A DNA stretch of 64,000 nt, from contig NC_013037.1 of the NCBI RefSeq assembly GCF_000023125.1, positions 5,930,501 to 5,994,500 on the forward strand, given 5' to 3'. Shown here piece after piece: positions 32,266-41,968 of the stretch. Positions within the stretch are counted from its first letter, which is position 1, and every line of letters begins with the position of its first letter. The notes beneath the pieces were generated by a model. It was not told the origin of the DNA. It made no database searches and worked only from the letters and a program-made list of their open reading frames with translations. The position numbers were made by a program, and so were the translations under genes. This DNA is from Dyadobacter fermentans DSM 18053 (lineage in GTDB: Bacteria > Bacteroidota > Bacteroidia > Cytophagales > Spirosomataceae).

Positions 32266-34956
32266 ATGGCACAAGGAGCTGAAAAAGTTAGGTTAAGTCT
32301 TCAAAAAGAAAATAAGGGATGGAAGAAGTGGGGGCCTTACCTGTCGGAGCGCCAATGGGGCACGGTAAGGGAAGATTATAGCGGAAACGGCGACGCCTGG
32401 AACTATATCACCCACGAAATGGCCCTCTCCAAAGCATATCGCTGGGGCGAGGACGGGATCGGTGGTTTTTCTGATAACAAGCAACACATATGTCTGTCGT
32501 TCGGATTCTGGAACCATAAGGACAAAATACTGAAAGAGCGGATTTTCGGGCTTACCAACCGGGAATCAAACCACGGGGAGGATGTGAAGGAAATGTACTA
32601 TTACCTCGATAGCACACCCACGCATTCGTATACCAAAATGCTCTACAAATATCCGCAGCAGGCGTTTCCCTACGATAAACTGCGCCAGGAAAACGGTCGC
32701 CGCGGCAAACAGGACCCGGAATATGAAATCATGGACACGGGTGTGTTCGATAACGACGAGTATTTCGACATTTTTATTGAGCACGCGAAGGCCGACGAGG
32801 AGGACATTCTCATGAAAGTGACCGTGTTCAACCGGGGTACGGAAGAAGCACCGATTACGGTGCTGCCGACGATTATGTTCCGCAACACATGGTCGTGGGG
32901 ATACGAGGCATTCAATTACAAACCGATCATGAACGGCATTTCCAACCGGCTGATCGAAGTGACGCACCGGAAACACGGGAAATACAACCTTTACCTCGAC
33001 GGTGCGGACGAACTGCTATTCTGCGAGAACGAAACCAACTTCAAGAAACTCTACGGCACAGCCAACAATACGGCTTATCCAAAGGACGGTATCAATGATT
33101 ATATCGTCAGCGGGCAAAAAACCAACACGGTCAACCCGAACAGCATTGGCACAAAGGCCTCAGCGCGTTTTACCAAAACCATCAAAGGCGGTGAAAGCGC
33201 CACATTCCGCTTGCGTTTTGTAAATCACACCATTTCGGAGCCTTTCGGCGGTTTTGAGGATTTGTTCAACAAAAGAATCCGCGAAGCCGACGAGTTTTAT
33301 GACGACCTTCAACGCGACGTGTCCGACGGCGACCTGCGCTCGATCCAGCGGCAATCCTACGCCGGAATGCTTTGGAGCAAGCAGTTCTACTATTATAATG
33401 TATACGAATGGCTCAAAGGCGACCCTGCCCAGCCGGGGCCGAACCAGGGCCGAAAATGGGGCCGCAACTCGGGCTGGAAGCATTTATATGCGGCCAATAT
33501 CATATCAATGCCCGATAAATGGGAGTACCCGTGGTTTGCCGCCTGGGATTTAGCCTTCCATTGCGTGCCGCTCGCCCGTGTGGATGCCGATTTTGCCAAA
33601 AGACAGCTCGAAATCCTCCTGCGCGAGTACTATATGCACCCCAACGGCCAGATACCCGCCTACGAGTGGAACTTCTCCGACGTAAACCCGCCGGTGCACG
33701 GCTGGGCGACGTGGAAAGTGTACGAGATCGACCGCGAACAGAATAATGGCGTGGGCGATATTGAATTTCTGGAAAAAATCTTCCATAAATTACTCCTGAA
33801 CTTCACCTGGTGGGTAAACCAGAAGGACGACACGGGCAATAACATTTTCAGCGGCGGGTTCCTGGGCCTCGATAATATCGGGGTATTCGACCGGTCGACG
33901 CCGATGCCGTTCGGCGGTAAGCTGCAACAGGCAGATGCTACGGGCTGGATGGCGATGTACACGCTCAATATGCTCCGCATTTCGGTGGAAATTGCGCTGG
34001 TGCATGGCGTTTACCAGGATATGGCTTCCAAATTCTTCGAGCACTTCCTGCACATCGCAGGCGCTATGGAATCGATTGGTGGCAAAAACCAGACGATCAG
34101 CTTGTGGGATGAGGAAGACCAGTTCTATTATGACGTAATCCACATTCCGAACGGGCAGAGCATCCTGCTCAAAGTGCGTTCAATAGTAGGACTCATCCCG
34201 CTTTTTGCCGTGGAAATCCTCGATCCGCAAAATCTGGACAAGCTGCCGGTTTTCAAACGGCGCGTGGAATGGGTGTTGGCCAACCGGCCGGACCTGGCGC
34301 GGCTGATATCCCGCTGGTTTGAATCAGGTAAGGGCGAAAACAGGCTCCTGTCGATCCTGCGCGGCCACCGGATGAAGATGATCATGAAACGGATGCTCGA
34401 TGAGAGCGAGTTTTTGTCGGATTACGGCGTGCGGGCATTGTCCAAATACCACGAGGAAAATCCGTACAAGTTTTATATCAACGGCGAGGTGTTGCAGGTG
34501 GATTACACGCCCGCCGAGGCGCTTACCGACATCATGGGCGGTAATTCCAACTGGCGCGGGCCGATCTGGTTCCCGCTTAACTACCTTATTTTCGACTCGT
34601 TAATGAAATTCCACACCTACTACGGCGAGGATTTCATGATCGAATACCCGACCAATTCCGGCAACCTTACCACAATCAAGGAAGCGGCATTGGCCATTGC
34701 CTGCCGCCTCATCGACATTTTCAAGAAAGATTCGGAAGGAAGGCGTGCGGTGTACGGGCATGACGAGAAAATGCAGAAAGACCCGAATTTCAACGATCAC
34801 GTACTATTTTACGAGTATTTCCATGGCGACAATGGCCGTGGTTGCGGTGCGAGCCATCAGACAGGCTGGACGGGCCTGGTAGCGGAACTGATCCACAAAA
34901 CAGCCAAAGAATCGTATTCAGCGATCGAGAAAGAAGTAGTGGAGATCAGTAAATAA
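32266..34956 (+). CDS. GH63/MGH1-like glucosidase
   Basis: The 896-residue cytoplasmic protein (no signal peptide) resembles bacterial GH63-type (mannosyl-oligosaccharide glucosidase-like) proteins with an (alpha/alpha)6 barrel. Recognisable blocks are LSERQWGTVREDYSGNGDAW near the start, WGRNSGWKHLYAANIISMPDKWEYPWFAAWD, and NSNWRGPIWFPLNYL toward the end. The start at 32266 gives MAQGAEKVRLSLQ. The phosphohexomutase gene follows 52 bases later, which suggests use of an internal glucan or disaccharide such as a trehalose-type sugar; the substrate is inferred. Confidence 0.85.
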   Translation: MAQGAEKVRLSLQKENKGWKKWGPYLSERQWGTVREDYSGNGDAWNYITHEMALSKAYRWGEDGIGGFSDNKQHICLSFGFWNHKDKILKERIFGLTNRESNHGEDVKEMYYYLDSTPTHSYTKMLYKYPQQAFPYDKLRQENGRRGKQDPEYEIMDTGVFDNDEYFDIFIEHAKADEEDILMKVTVFNRGTEEAPITVLPTIMFRNTWSWGYEAFNYKPIMNGISNRLIEVTHRKHGKYNLYLDGADELLFCENETNFKKLYGTANNTAYPKDGINDYIVSGQKTNTVNPNSIGTKASARFTKTIKGGESATFRLRFVNHTISEPFGGFEDLFNKRIREADEFYDDLQRDVSDGDLRSIQRQSYAGMLWSKQFYYYNVYEWLKGDPAQPGPNQGRKWGRNSGWKHLYAANIISMPDKWEYPWFAAWDLAFHCVPLARVDADFAKRQLEILLREYYMHPNGQIPAYEWNFSDVNPPVHGWATWKVYEIDREQNNGVGDIEFLEKIFHKLLLNFTWWVNQKDDTGNNIFSGGFLGLDNIGVFDRSTPMPFGGKLQQADATGWMAMYTLNMLRISVEIALVHGVYQDMASKFFEHFLHIAGAMESIGGKNQTISLWDEEDQFYYDVIHIPNGQSILLKVRSIVGLIPLFAVEILDPQNLDKLPVFKRRVEWVLANRPDLARLISRWFESGKGENRLLSILRGHRMKMIMKRMLDESEFLSDYGVRALSKYHEENPYKFYINGEVLQVDYTPAEALTDIMGGNSNWRGPIWFPLNYLIFDSLMKFHTYYGEDFMIEYPTNSGNLTTIKEAALAIACRLIDIFKKDSEGRRAVYGHDEKMQKDPNFNDHVLFYEYFHGDNGRGCGASHQTGWTGLVAELIHKTAKESYSAIEKEVVEISK

Positions 34957-35008
34957 GGACAATACATACATTTTAAAATTCTCTTAATTAATTCTATTTA
35001 ACGCAATT

Positions 35009-36772
35009 ATGACTGCAAAATTGGAACCGAATGTGATGACCAAAGTGAGCAGCTGGCTCAACGGTGATTATGATATCGATACAAAACAATCCATTCAACA
35101 ACTGATCGATGAAGGCAACGATACTGAACTGACGGATGCATTTTACAAAGATCTCGAATTCGGGACAGGCGGGCTTCGCGGGCTGATCGGCATCGGTTCC
35201 AACCGCATGAACCGCTACACCGTGGGTTCGGCAACGCAGGGCTTGGCGAATTACCTCAACAAAGCATTCCCGAACGAAGAAAAAAGCGTGGCCGTAGCTT
35301 ATGACAGCCGGATCAAGTCGGATGAATTTGCGAAGATCATCGCGGATATTTTCACGGCTAATGGCATTTCCGTTTACCTTTTCGAAGCATTGCGCCCTAC
35401 GCCGGAGCTTTCGTTCGCGATCCGTTTGCTGGGCTGCAAAAGCGGGGTAGTCGTAACCGCATCACACAATCCGAAAGAATACAACGGCTACAAAGCCTAC
35501 TGGAACGACGGTTCGCAAGTAGTAGCGCCGCATGACAAAAACATTATCGACGAAGTGAATGCGATCACGTCGATCGACCAGGTGAAATTTGACGGGGATG
35601 CCTCTAAAATCACTAAAATCGGTGCGGATGTGGACGAAAAATACATTGACCATATCCTTTCCCTTTCCATTTCAAAAGGTGCATTGGAGCGTCAGAAAGA
35701 CCTGAAAATCGTGTACACGCCATTGCACGGAACAGGCGTGACCCTGGTGCCGCAATTGCTGGGCAAAATGGGTTTCGAAGCCGTAACGGTGATCGAAGAG
35801 CAGGCTGAACCCAAAGGCAACGGCCAGTTCCCGACGGTGGTTTACCCAAATCCCGAGGAAAGTGAAGCGATGTCGAAAGCCGTTGAAAAGGCGAAGGAAA
35901 TCGACGCGGACCTCGTAATGGGCACCGACCCCGACTCCGACCGTGTGGGTATCGCAGTGAAAAACCACCACGGCGAAATTCAGCTCCTGAACGGTAACCA
36001 AACCGCCAGCGTGCTCATTTATTACCTCCTGAATGCCTGGAAAGACGCCGGCAAACTCACCGGAACGCAGTTCGTGTGTAAAACCATCGTAACCACCGAC
36101 CTGATCGACAAAATGGCGGCGGCTTATGATGTGAAATGCTACAACACGCTCACCGGCTTCAAATACATTGCACAGGTAATCCGCGAGAAGGAAGGCCAAG
36201 AGCAGTTTATCGGTGGAGGAGAGGAAAGCTACGGCTACCTCATCGGCGACGCGGTGCGTGATAAGGATGCGATCGCTTCCTGCGCGATGATCGCCGAGCT
36301 TACGGCCTACGCGAAAGACAAAGGCCTTAGCCTGTTCGATATGCTGATGGAAATCTACAAGCAGTTTGGTTTCTATTATGAAGGGTTGATCTCACTGACT
36401 AAAAAAGGTAAGTCGGGCGCCGACGAAATCCAGCAAATGATGGCCGATTTCCGCGCTAACCCGCCGAAAACCATCGCAGGATCGCCGGTGGTGCGCATGG
36501 ACGACTACAAGGCGTTGACCACAACGGATTTCAAATCGGGCAACACGGCGTCCATTCCATCGGGCGAAATGGGCATCGAATCGTCCAACGTACTTCAATT
36601 CTTTACCGAAGACGGTACGAAATTCACTTGCCGCCCATCCGGTACCGAGCCGAAAATCAAATTCTACGTGGGCGTACGCGCGGCGCTTGAAAAGAATGAG
36701 GACTTCGACAGCGTTTACGCTTCGCTGAAAGAGAAGGTAAAAGCGATCGGCGAGGAGTTGAACCTCAAATAA
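35009..36772 (+). CDS. Phospho-sugar mutase (phosphoglucomutase/phosphomannomutase)
   Basis: The 587-residue enzyme has the phosphoserine loop VVVTASHNPKEYNGYKAYW, the metal loop GTDPDSDRVGIAV, a sugar-binding GGGEESYGYL and the C-terminal phosphate loop CRPSGTEPKIKFYV. It interconverts hexose 1- and 6-phosphates. Length and order match the PgcA-type phosphoglucomutases. It follows the glucosidase gene and ends at a strong hairpin, so the two probably form one sugar-use transcript. Confidence 0.94.
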   Translation: MTAKLEPNVMTKVSSWLNGDYDIDTKQSIQQLIDEGNDTELTDAFYKDLEFGTGGLRGLIGIGSNRMNRYTVGSATQGLANYLNKAFPNEEKSVAVAYDSRIKSDEFAKIIADIFTANGISVYLFEALRPTPELSFAIRLLGCKSGVVVTASHNPKEYNGYKAYWNDGSQVVAPHDKNIIDEVNAITSIDQVKFDGDASKITKIGADVDEKYIDHILSLSISKGALERQKDLKIVYTPLHGTGVTLVPQLLGKMGFEAVTVIEEQAEPKGNGQFPTVVYPNPEESEAMSKAVEKAKEIDADLVMGTDPDSDRVGIAVKNHHGEIQLLNGNQTASVLIYYLLNAWKDAGKLTGTQFVCKTIVTTDLIDKMAAAYDVKCYNTLTGFKYIAQVIREKEGQEQFIGGGEESYGYLIGDAVRDKDAIASCAMIAELTAYAKDKGLSLFDMLMEIYKQFGFYYEGLISLTKKGKSGADEIQQMMADFRANPPKTIAGSPVVRMDDYKALTTTDFKSGNTASIPSGEMGIESSNVLQFFTEDGTKFTCRPSGTEPKIKFYVGVRAALEKNEDFDSVYASLKEKVKAIGEELNLK

Positions 36773-36797
36773 GGTATCTTATCAATGCTGATAGAAT

Positions 36798-36828
36798 GCA
36801 AAGGCGGCCCAATCGGGCCGCCTTTTGC
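36798..36828. terminator. Bidirectional terminator between mutase and M56 genes
   Basis: GCAAAGGCGGCCC (36798-36810) pairs with GGGCCGCCTTTTGC (36815-36828), with one extra T on the right arm and a four-base loop. It lies between convergent gene ends. Confidence 0.85.
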
Positions 36829-36830
36829 TG

Positions 36831-38582
36831 TTATTTGGTATACACGACGAAGTACTTTCGCCGGGCACTGTCTTCCAGCATGGTCACACGGTCAACTTTC
36901 GAGAATGGTACTTCGTTCACTTCCGTGAAGGTAGATTTGCCCGCATTGAGATAAAAACTGGCTTCTTTATGATAGCTGGCAATGTGCAGGGTGCTCACTT
37001 GTGATCGCCCGATTCCGTTCTTGTCGTAAAACTGCCGTGCGTTGGGCCCGGCCAGGATTTTCTGGGTGTAAGTGCTGGCGGTATGCGTTCCCAGGCTTTT
37101 GCCGAGCTTGTATTCGAAATAGGCGACCGCATTTTGGCGGGCCATCGCCTGTGCCTTCTGATAATCCTGCTCCATTATTGTACTCAGCGCTTCCGGCGGC
37201 GTGGCACCCATGCTATGTCCCCTGGCTGAAATATAGCCCGAGTAGCCCTTAATCGGCTGAAATTCGCCTTCCCCATGCGCTTCACCCGAGCCGCCGCCGT
37301 TTTTAGCGGTAATGCTCACCGACACGTCCGTGATGTATTGTTGCAGAGGATCGTACCGGATGTTGTTGATCGCTAACGCATAGCCATACTTCTGCGCGGC
37401 ATTCCTGATAACAGTGATATCTTCCCACGTCGTGAGCGGTGTAATAGCCCAGTACAATGTCTGGTTTACGATCAATACACCTTTCGTGCCAGCTTGAGGT
37501 GCCTCATCCAGGCTGTCGGCAGTAATGGCCATTTGTTCGGGCTGGGGTTTTGCTTTGGGTTGAATGTTTTCGGGAAGGTCAAAATCGGTTTGTTTGGAAG
37601 GAATATCGGCATTCACTTCGGCTATAAGGGGTTTTACCAGTGGCCTGATCACCTCCGGCGCCAGTTCGACGATCACTTCGCGATAGGGCGCCACAAATGC
37701 GGATGAAACGTAAATCAGCGTCACAACAGCCGCATATTTAACCCAAGCCATAAAATGCGAAGGCTTCCGGTTCATCATTTGAATGCGTTTTTTGAGCAGC
37801 GACTGCGCGAAAGAGTTCGTCAGCGGCAGTTCGCGGCTTTGCATCGCGGTGTTGAGCAGATTGTACTGATATTGCTTCTTCTCAAACCCATTGTCCAGCA
37901 CAGCGCGATCGGCCAGGTATTCGAGGTTTTCGTGCACAAGCCTTTGATGCGCCCATGAAAACGGGTTGAACCATAAACATATTTTCTGTATTTCCGCAAG
38001 CAGCAAATCGGCGCTATGCCATTGCCGCGCATGCCCGGCCTCGTGGGCGATGATGTTGCGCAGCTCCCCATCGGAATGCCTCGCCGGATCGAGCACGATC
38101 CATTTGAAAAAAGAATAGGGCGAAGCACCCGCCACGCGCACAATGGCCGTACCATCCGCAATGCGCTCTGCGCGCCCCGTTGCTACCACCCGGAGCAACC
38201 GGCCGACCTGAAAAAGCAAACGGGCAGCGAGCACAATCACGCCTGCAAAATACAGGGCGAGGAGCCAATCCCCGGCGCTCATAAAAGGTACGGCAGTGCT
38301 GATTTCCGTCTTGAAAGGTTCGGGACGGATCGTAGCGAGCGGTTCGGCAAGCAAAGGAAGTTGCGCTACCACTTTTGGAAACGTATCGTGAATGTCCGTT
38401 TGCATTCCAACTGGCCCCCAGCTGGGCAGGTTCACCAGCGGCAATGCCCAGGCAGCCAGTACATTGACCCACAATAGTACGCGGTTTAGGTTCGAGAAGG
38501 TTTCGAACTGGATCAGCCAGCGATACGCCAGCGTGAGCACAGCCAGCACCAGGCTGACTTTCATGAGGTAAGGGATCATCAT
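36831..38582 (-). CDS. BlaR1-like M56 family membrane metallopeptidase
   Basis: The 583-residue protein has N-terminal membrane helices, the zinc site HEAGH (near residue 178, in IIAHEAGHARQWHSADLLLAEI), another helix near 285, and a periplasmic C-terminal part of about 280 residues with no beta-lactam sensor motif that I can see. M56 proteins of this type sense an envelope signal and cut a BlaI-type repressor. No blaI gene is adjacent here, which is unusual. Upstream lie two tandem ACTA-N6-TAGT dyads that could be the operator of a repressor encoded elsewhere. Confidence 0.85.
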   Translation of the reverse strand: MMIPYLMKVSLVLAVLTLAYRWLIQFETFSNLNRVLLWVNVLAAWALPLVNLPSWGPVGMQTDIHDTFPKVVAQLPLLAEPLATIRPEPFKTEISTAVPFMSAGDWLLALYFAGVIVLAARLLFQVGRLLRVVATGRAERIADGTAIVRVAGASPYSFFKWIVLDPARHSDGELRNIIAHEAGHARQWHSADLLLAEIQKICLWFNPFSWAHQRLVHENLEYLADRAVLDNGFEKKQYQYNLLNTAMQSRELPLTNSFAQSLLKKRIQMMNRKPSHFMAWVKYAAVVTLIYVSSAFVAPYREVIVELAPEVIRPLVKPLIAEVNADIPSKQTDFDLPENIQPKAKPQPEQMAITADSLDEAPQAGTKGVLIVNQTLYWAITPLTTWEDITVIRNAAQKYGYALAINNIRYDPLQQYITDVSVSITAKNGGGSGEAHGEGEFQPIKGYSGYISARGHSMGATPPEALSTIMEQDYQKAQAMARQNAVAYFEYKLGKSLGTHTASTYTQKILAGPNARQFYDKNGIGRSQVSTLHIASYHKEASFYLNAGKSTFTEVNEVPFSKVDRVTMLEDSARRKYFVVYTK

Positions 38583-38635
38583 AAAGCAGGCGGATTAATG
38601 TGGTAGCTGTTCCAAATCTATCAGATAAATATCAT

Positions 38636-38671
38636 AACTATTTTTATAGTTAACAAACTATTTTTCTAGTA
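38636..38671. promoter_or_regulatory. Two tandem ACTA-N6-TAGT dyads (candidate BlaI-type operator)
   Basis: AACTATTTTTATAGTT (38636-38651) and AACTATTTTTCTAGTA (38656-38671) are near-identical inverted repeats starting 20 bases apart, 54 bases upstream of the M56 gene. ACTA/TAGT half-sites resemble those of BlaI/MecI repressors. The repressor itself is not encoded in the window, so this is inference from pattern and position. Confidence 0.5.
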
Positions 38672-38760
38672 ATGTTTTTTTCCTCGGTCCGAATGCCGTC
38701 GTAAACCTGCCGGGCCCCCCTGTTAATCCTACCGGTTGCTAATCAATATGTTACCTTTTG

Positions 38761-38793
38761 TTGTCTTATAGGGGTTTTAATTGATACTTTTTG
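38761..38793 (+). promoter_or_regulatory. Candidate promoter of the first susC gene
   Basis: TTG (38761-38763) and TACTTTTTG (38785-38793) are 21 bases apart. The -7 box has one T more than the consensus TAnnTTTG. It lies about 50 bases before the ATG at 38843. Confidence 0.4.
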
Positions 38794-38830
38794 AAGAATC
38801 AATTGTAAATTACATGTATTATATAACGAG

Positions 38831-38840
38831 ACCTGACTAA
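38831..38840 (+). promoter_or_regulatory. ACCTGACTAA leader element before susC-1
   Basis: The same 10 bases occur two bases before this susC start and again at 54662-54671 before susC-3. A variant (ACCTAGCTAA) occurs at 45505-45514 before susC-2, and a further exact copy at 50552-50561 lies in front of a terminator. It may be a translation-related leader; no complement to a standard anti-Shine-Dalgarno is evident. Confidence 0.5.
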
Positions 38841-38842
38841 CG

Positions 38843-41800
38843 ATGATGAAAAATCTACTTCACAACAACTTGAAGTTACTATGCCTTTTCCTCATGCTCT
38901 GCTGCCAGATGGCGCGGGCACAGGACGGGCAGGTAACCGGGAAAGTTACAGACAAGGACGGAATCGAAATCCCGGGTGCGAATATTGCCGTAAAAGGAAC
39001 TTCACAAGGCACTTCGGCTGACGGCAACGGCCGGTACACCATTCAGGCACCACCAGGGGCCACGCTGGTATTCAGTTTTATTGGTTTCAAAAAGCAGGAG
39101 GTAGTGCTGGGTTCTCAACGTACCAATGTGAATGTACAAATGGAACCCGACGTTTCCATGCTCAACGAAGTGGTGGTGACGGCACTCGGACAAACGCAGG
39201 AAAAACGGGCGATCGGCTACTCAGTCCAGTCGATCCGGTCGGATGAAATCCGGGAATCGGGTAACCCGAACATGATCGGGGCATTGCAGGGCAAGATCGC
39301 CGGCGCGGTGATTACCGGGTCGGGCGGGGCGCCCGGAGCGGGAGTGAACATCATTCTCCGGGGCATCACCTCGCTCAGCGGCAGCGCCGACAACCAGCCG
39401 CTGTTTGTGATCGACGGCATCATCATCAGCAATGCCACCACAGCCGGAAACCCGCTGCCGAGCGCCGGATCGGCCTCGCCGGGCGCCTCCGAGCAATTTG
39501 CGAATACCAATCGCGCGGCGGATATCAATCCAGACGATGTCGAAAGCGTTTCGGTCCTGAAAGGCCCTGCCGCAACGGCGCTTTACGGCCTGCGCGCTTC
39601 CAATGGGGCCATTATTATCACTACCAAACGCGGCAAATCGGGAAAATTGAACGTGTCGGTGTCGCTTTCGGGCGGGGCGGATGTACTGGGGAAGTCGCCC
39701 GACATTCAAACGCGCTTCATTCAGGGACGTTTCGGCGAGTTCATTTCCCCCACCGAAGTGCGCCAGCGGACGCCCTACCAGTCGTTCGGGCCGTCGATCA
39801 TCGGCAATAATACCGACCGTATTTACGACAACTTCCGCGGATTTTACCAAACAGGCTTCCGCACAAACAACAACATTACCCTGACGAAGGGCAGCGAAAA
39901 AGGCAATATCTACGTCTCGGCGGGTCATAATTACCGGCAGGGGATCGTGCCGGCCACGCATTTTGAGCGGACATCGGCCAAAATAGCAGGCACGTATCAT
40001 TTCACCAGGCGATTTTCGGCTTCCGGCTCCTTCAACTACATCCGCTCCGGCGGGAAACGGCCGCCGGCGGGCGATAAGTCGGTGTTCAGCGCACTTTTCT
40101 ACTGGCCTAATACCTATGACGTGAACGATTACCTGAATGCGGACGGCTCTTACAAAAACCTCCTGCCCGGTTTCACCGACAACCCGGTGTACCTGGTCAA
40201 AAAGAGTCCGCGGGTCGACGCCGTGAACCGCTATATAGCCGACCTGACATTAAACTACAACATTACCGACTGGCTTACAGCAAAGTATCAGATCACCCTG
40301 GACGCATTCAACGAACGCCGTAATCGCCAGGTAGACAGTACTTTCGATGTCGGAACGGCGGTGAAAGGCTTCCTGATCAAAGAGTACATTAATTATCGTG
40401 AGGTCAATTCCAATTTGTATGTGACGGCCTCGAAACAGTTCAACGAAAGCTGGAACGGCTCGCTGATGGTCGGTAACTCGGTGGTCGGCAGCAAGCGGCC
40501 CGATAGCTATTATGAGCGGGGAGAGGGCTGGAATGCGCCTTTTACGGACGAGATCAGCAGTTATCGCAACCAGCAGAAGCGTTTCTATTCCCCGCTGCAA
40601 TACCGGATCGTCAGCTTCTTTGCCGATGCGAAACTGAGCTTTCGGGAAATGCTCTATTTCAATGCGACGGGCCGTAACGACATCGTTTCGACATTGCCCA
40701 AAGCCAACAATTCGTTCTTCTACCCATCGTTCAGTGCCGGCTACATTTTTACCGAAAACCTTCCCAAAAACAACATCCTCAGTTACGGCAAGCTGCGTGC
40801 TTCGTGGGCGCAGGTGGGCAAGGGCACCGATCCGTACGTGATTGGCGTGTACTACGAGCTGGCCGATAACTTCCCGTTCGGTAACACGGTTCCCGGCTAC
40901 ATCCGCCGGTCCACCACCGCGGCCGCCAACCTGAAACCCGAGCGGACCACGTCCATCGAATTCGGTACCGAGCTGCGTTTTTTCAGCAACCGGCTTATGC
41001 TCGATGCCACCTATTTTACGATGGACAGCAAGGACCAGATCGTCCGCGCGCCGGTTTCCAATGTTTCAGGCTATTCATTTTATTATACCAATATCGGTTT
41101 GATTCGCAACAAAGGCGTGGAGCTGCTTGCGACGTTTAAGCCGGTGCAAAAGCCGCGTTTCAGCTGGGATATGTCTTTGAATTTTACCAAAATGTCGGGG
41201 AAGGTGATCGAAATGCCGGACGAGCTCGAAGAAATCTCCTATTTCGACAATGGAAGTCGCGGTGTGCTGAAAGTGCGGGAAGGCAGCAAGCTGGGCGAAT
41301 TGTGGGGCCTCGATTACCTGCGCGCCCCGGATGGCCAGCTACTCATCCAGGCGAATGGTTTTCCGCTCACAAGCCAGGTGACGGTGCCTTGGGGTAATGC
41401 ATTGCCCGACTGGACGGCCGGTTTGACCAACACATTCAACTACCGCGGCCTGGGCCTGTCGTTCCTGCTCGAATGGCGGCACGGCGGCGACGTGGTCGAT
41501 CTTGGTGAGCGGAATGCATTCCGGTCGGGTTCCATCGAAATCACCGGGCGGAGATACGAGCAGGTCGTTTTCAAAGGTGTGGTCGAGCAAAAAGGGGCCG
41601 ACCAGTCCGTAACCTACGTACCCAACACCAAAGCGGTGATCCTCGACGACGCATTCTATAACCCATCGACGGCGCGCTATATGGGCAATTCGGCTCAGTT
41701 CAACATTCAGGATGGCTCCTGGTTCAGGCTGCGAACGGTAGGCCTTTCGTACGCGATCCCGAAAACCGCATTGGCGAAATCGGTTTTCAAGGGCGGCGTG

Positions 41801-41962
41801 CGGTTCCACTTTACAGGCACCAATCTTTTCCTGAATACACCCTTCCGCGGCTACGACCCCGAAGCGCTCACATTCGGCTCGGGCACGAATATCATTGGTT
41901 TTGTGGGCAGGAACAATCCGGCCTCGCGCAGTTTTCAGCTAGGTGTTAATGTAAATTTTTAG
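38843..41962 (+). CDS. SusC/RagA-family TonB-linked outer-membrane transporter 1
   Basis: The 1,039-residue protein has a signal peptide ending MARAQDGQ, a carboxypeptidase-like regulatory domain (GKVTDKDGIEIPGANIAVKG, about 28-105), the SusC linker MLNEVVVTALG, a plug domain (GALQGKIAGAVITGSGGAPG...ILRGITSLSG) and a 22-strand barrel ending in FQLGVNVNF. It should import a ligand across the outer membrane with a SusD lid, using TonB energy. The SusD gene follows after six bases. The ligand is unknown, and no degradative enzyme is linked. Confidence 0.95.
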   Translation: MMKNLLHNNLKLLCLFLMLCCQMARAQDGQVTGKVTDKDGIEIPGANIAVKGTSQGTSADGNGRYTIQAPPGATLVFSFIGFKKQEVVLGSQRTNVNVQMEPDVSMLNEVVVTALGQTQEKRAIGYSVQSIRSDEIRESGNPNMIGALQGKIAGAVITGSGGAPGAGVNIILRGITSLSGSADNQPLFVIDGIIISNATTAGNPLPSAGSASPGASEQFANTNRAADINPDDVESVSVLKGPAATALYGLRASNGAIIITTKRGKSGKLNVSVSLSGGADVLGKSPDIQTRFIQGRFGEFISPTEVRQRTPYQSFGPSIIGNNTDRIYDNFRGFYQTGFRTNNNITLTKGSEKGNIYVSAGHNYRQGIVPATHFERTSAKIAGTYHFTRRFSASGSFNYIRSGGKRPPAGDKSVFSALFYWPNTYDVNDYLNADGSYKNLLPGFTDNPVYLVKKSPRVDAVNRYIADLTLNYNITDWLTAKYQITLDAFNERRNRQVDSTFDVGTAVKGFLIKEYINYREVNSNLYVTASKQFNESWNGSLMVGNSVVGSKRPDSYYERGEGWNAPFTDEISSYRNQQKRFYSPLQYRIVSFFADAKLSFREMLYFNATGRNDIVSTLPKANNSFFYPSFSAGYIFTENLPKNNILSYGKLRASWAQVGKGTDPYVIGVYYELADNFPFGNTVPGYIRRSTTAAANLKPERTTSIEFGTELRFFSNRLMLDATYFTMDSKDQIVRAPVSNVSGYSFYYTNIGLIRNKGVELLATFKPVQKPRFSWDMSLNFTKMSGKVIEMPDELEEISYFDNGSRGVLKVREGSKLGELWGLDYLRAPDGQLLIQANGFPLTSQVTVPWGNALPDWTAGLTNTFNYRGLGLSFLLEWRHGGDVVDLGERNAFRSGSIEITGRRYEQVVFKGVVEQKGADQSVTYVPNTKAVILDDAFYNPSTARYMGNSAQFNIQDGSWFRLRTVGLSYAIPKTALAKSVFKGGVRFHFTGTNLFLNTPFRGYDPEALTFGSGTNIIGFVGRNNPASRSFQLGVNVNF

Positions 41963-41968
41963 GAGAAC

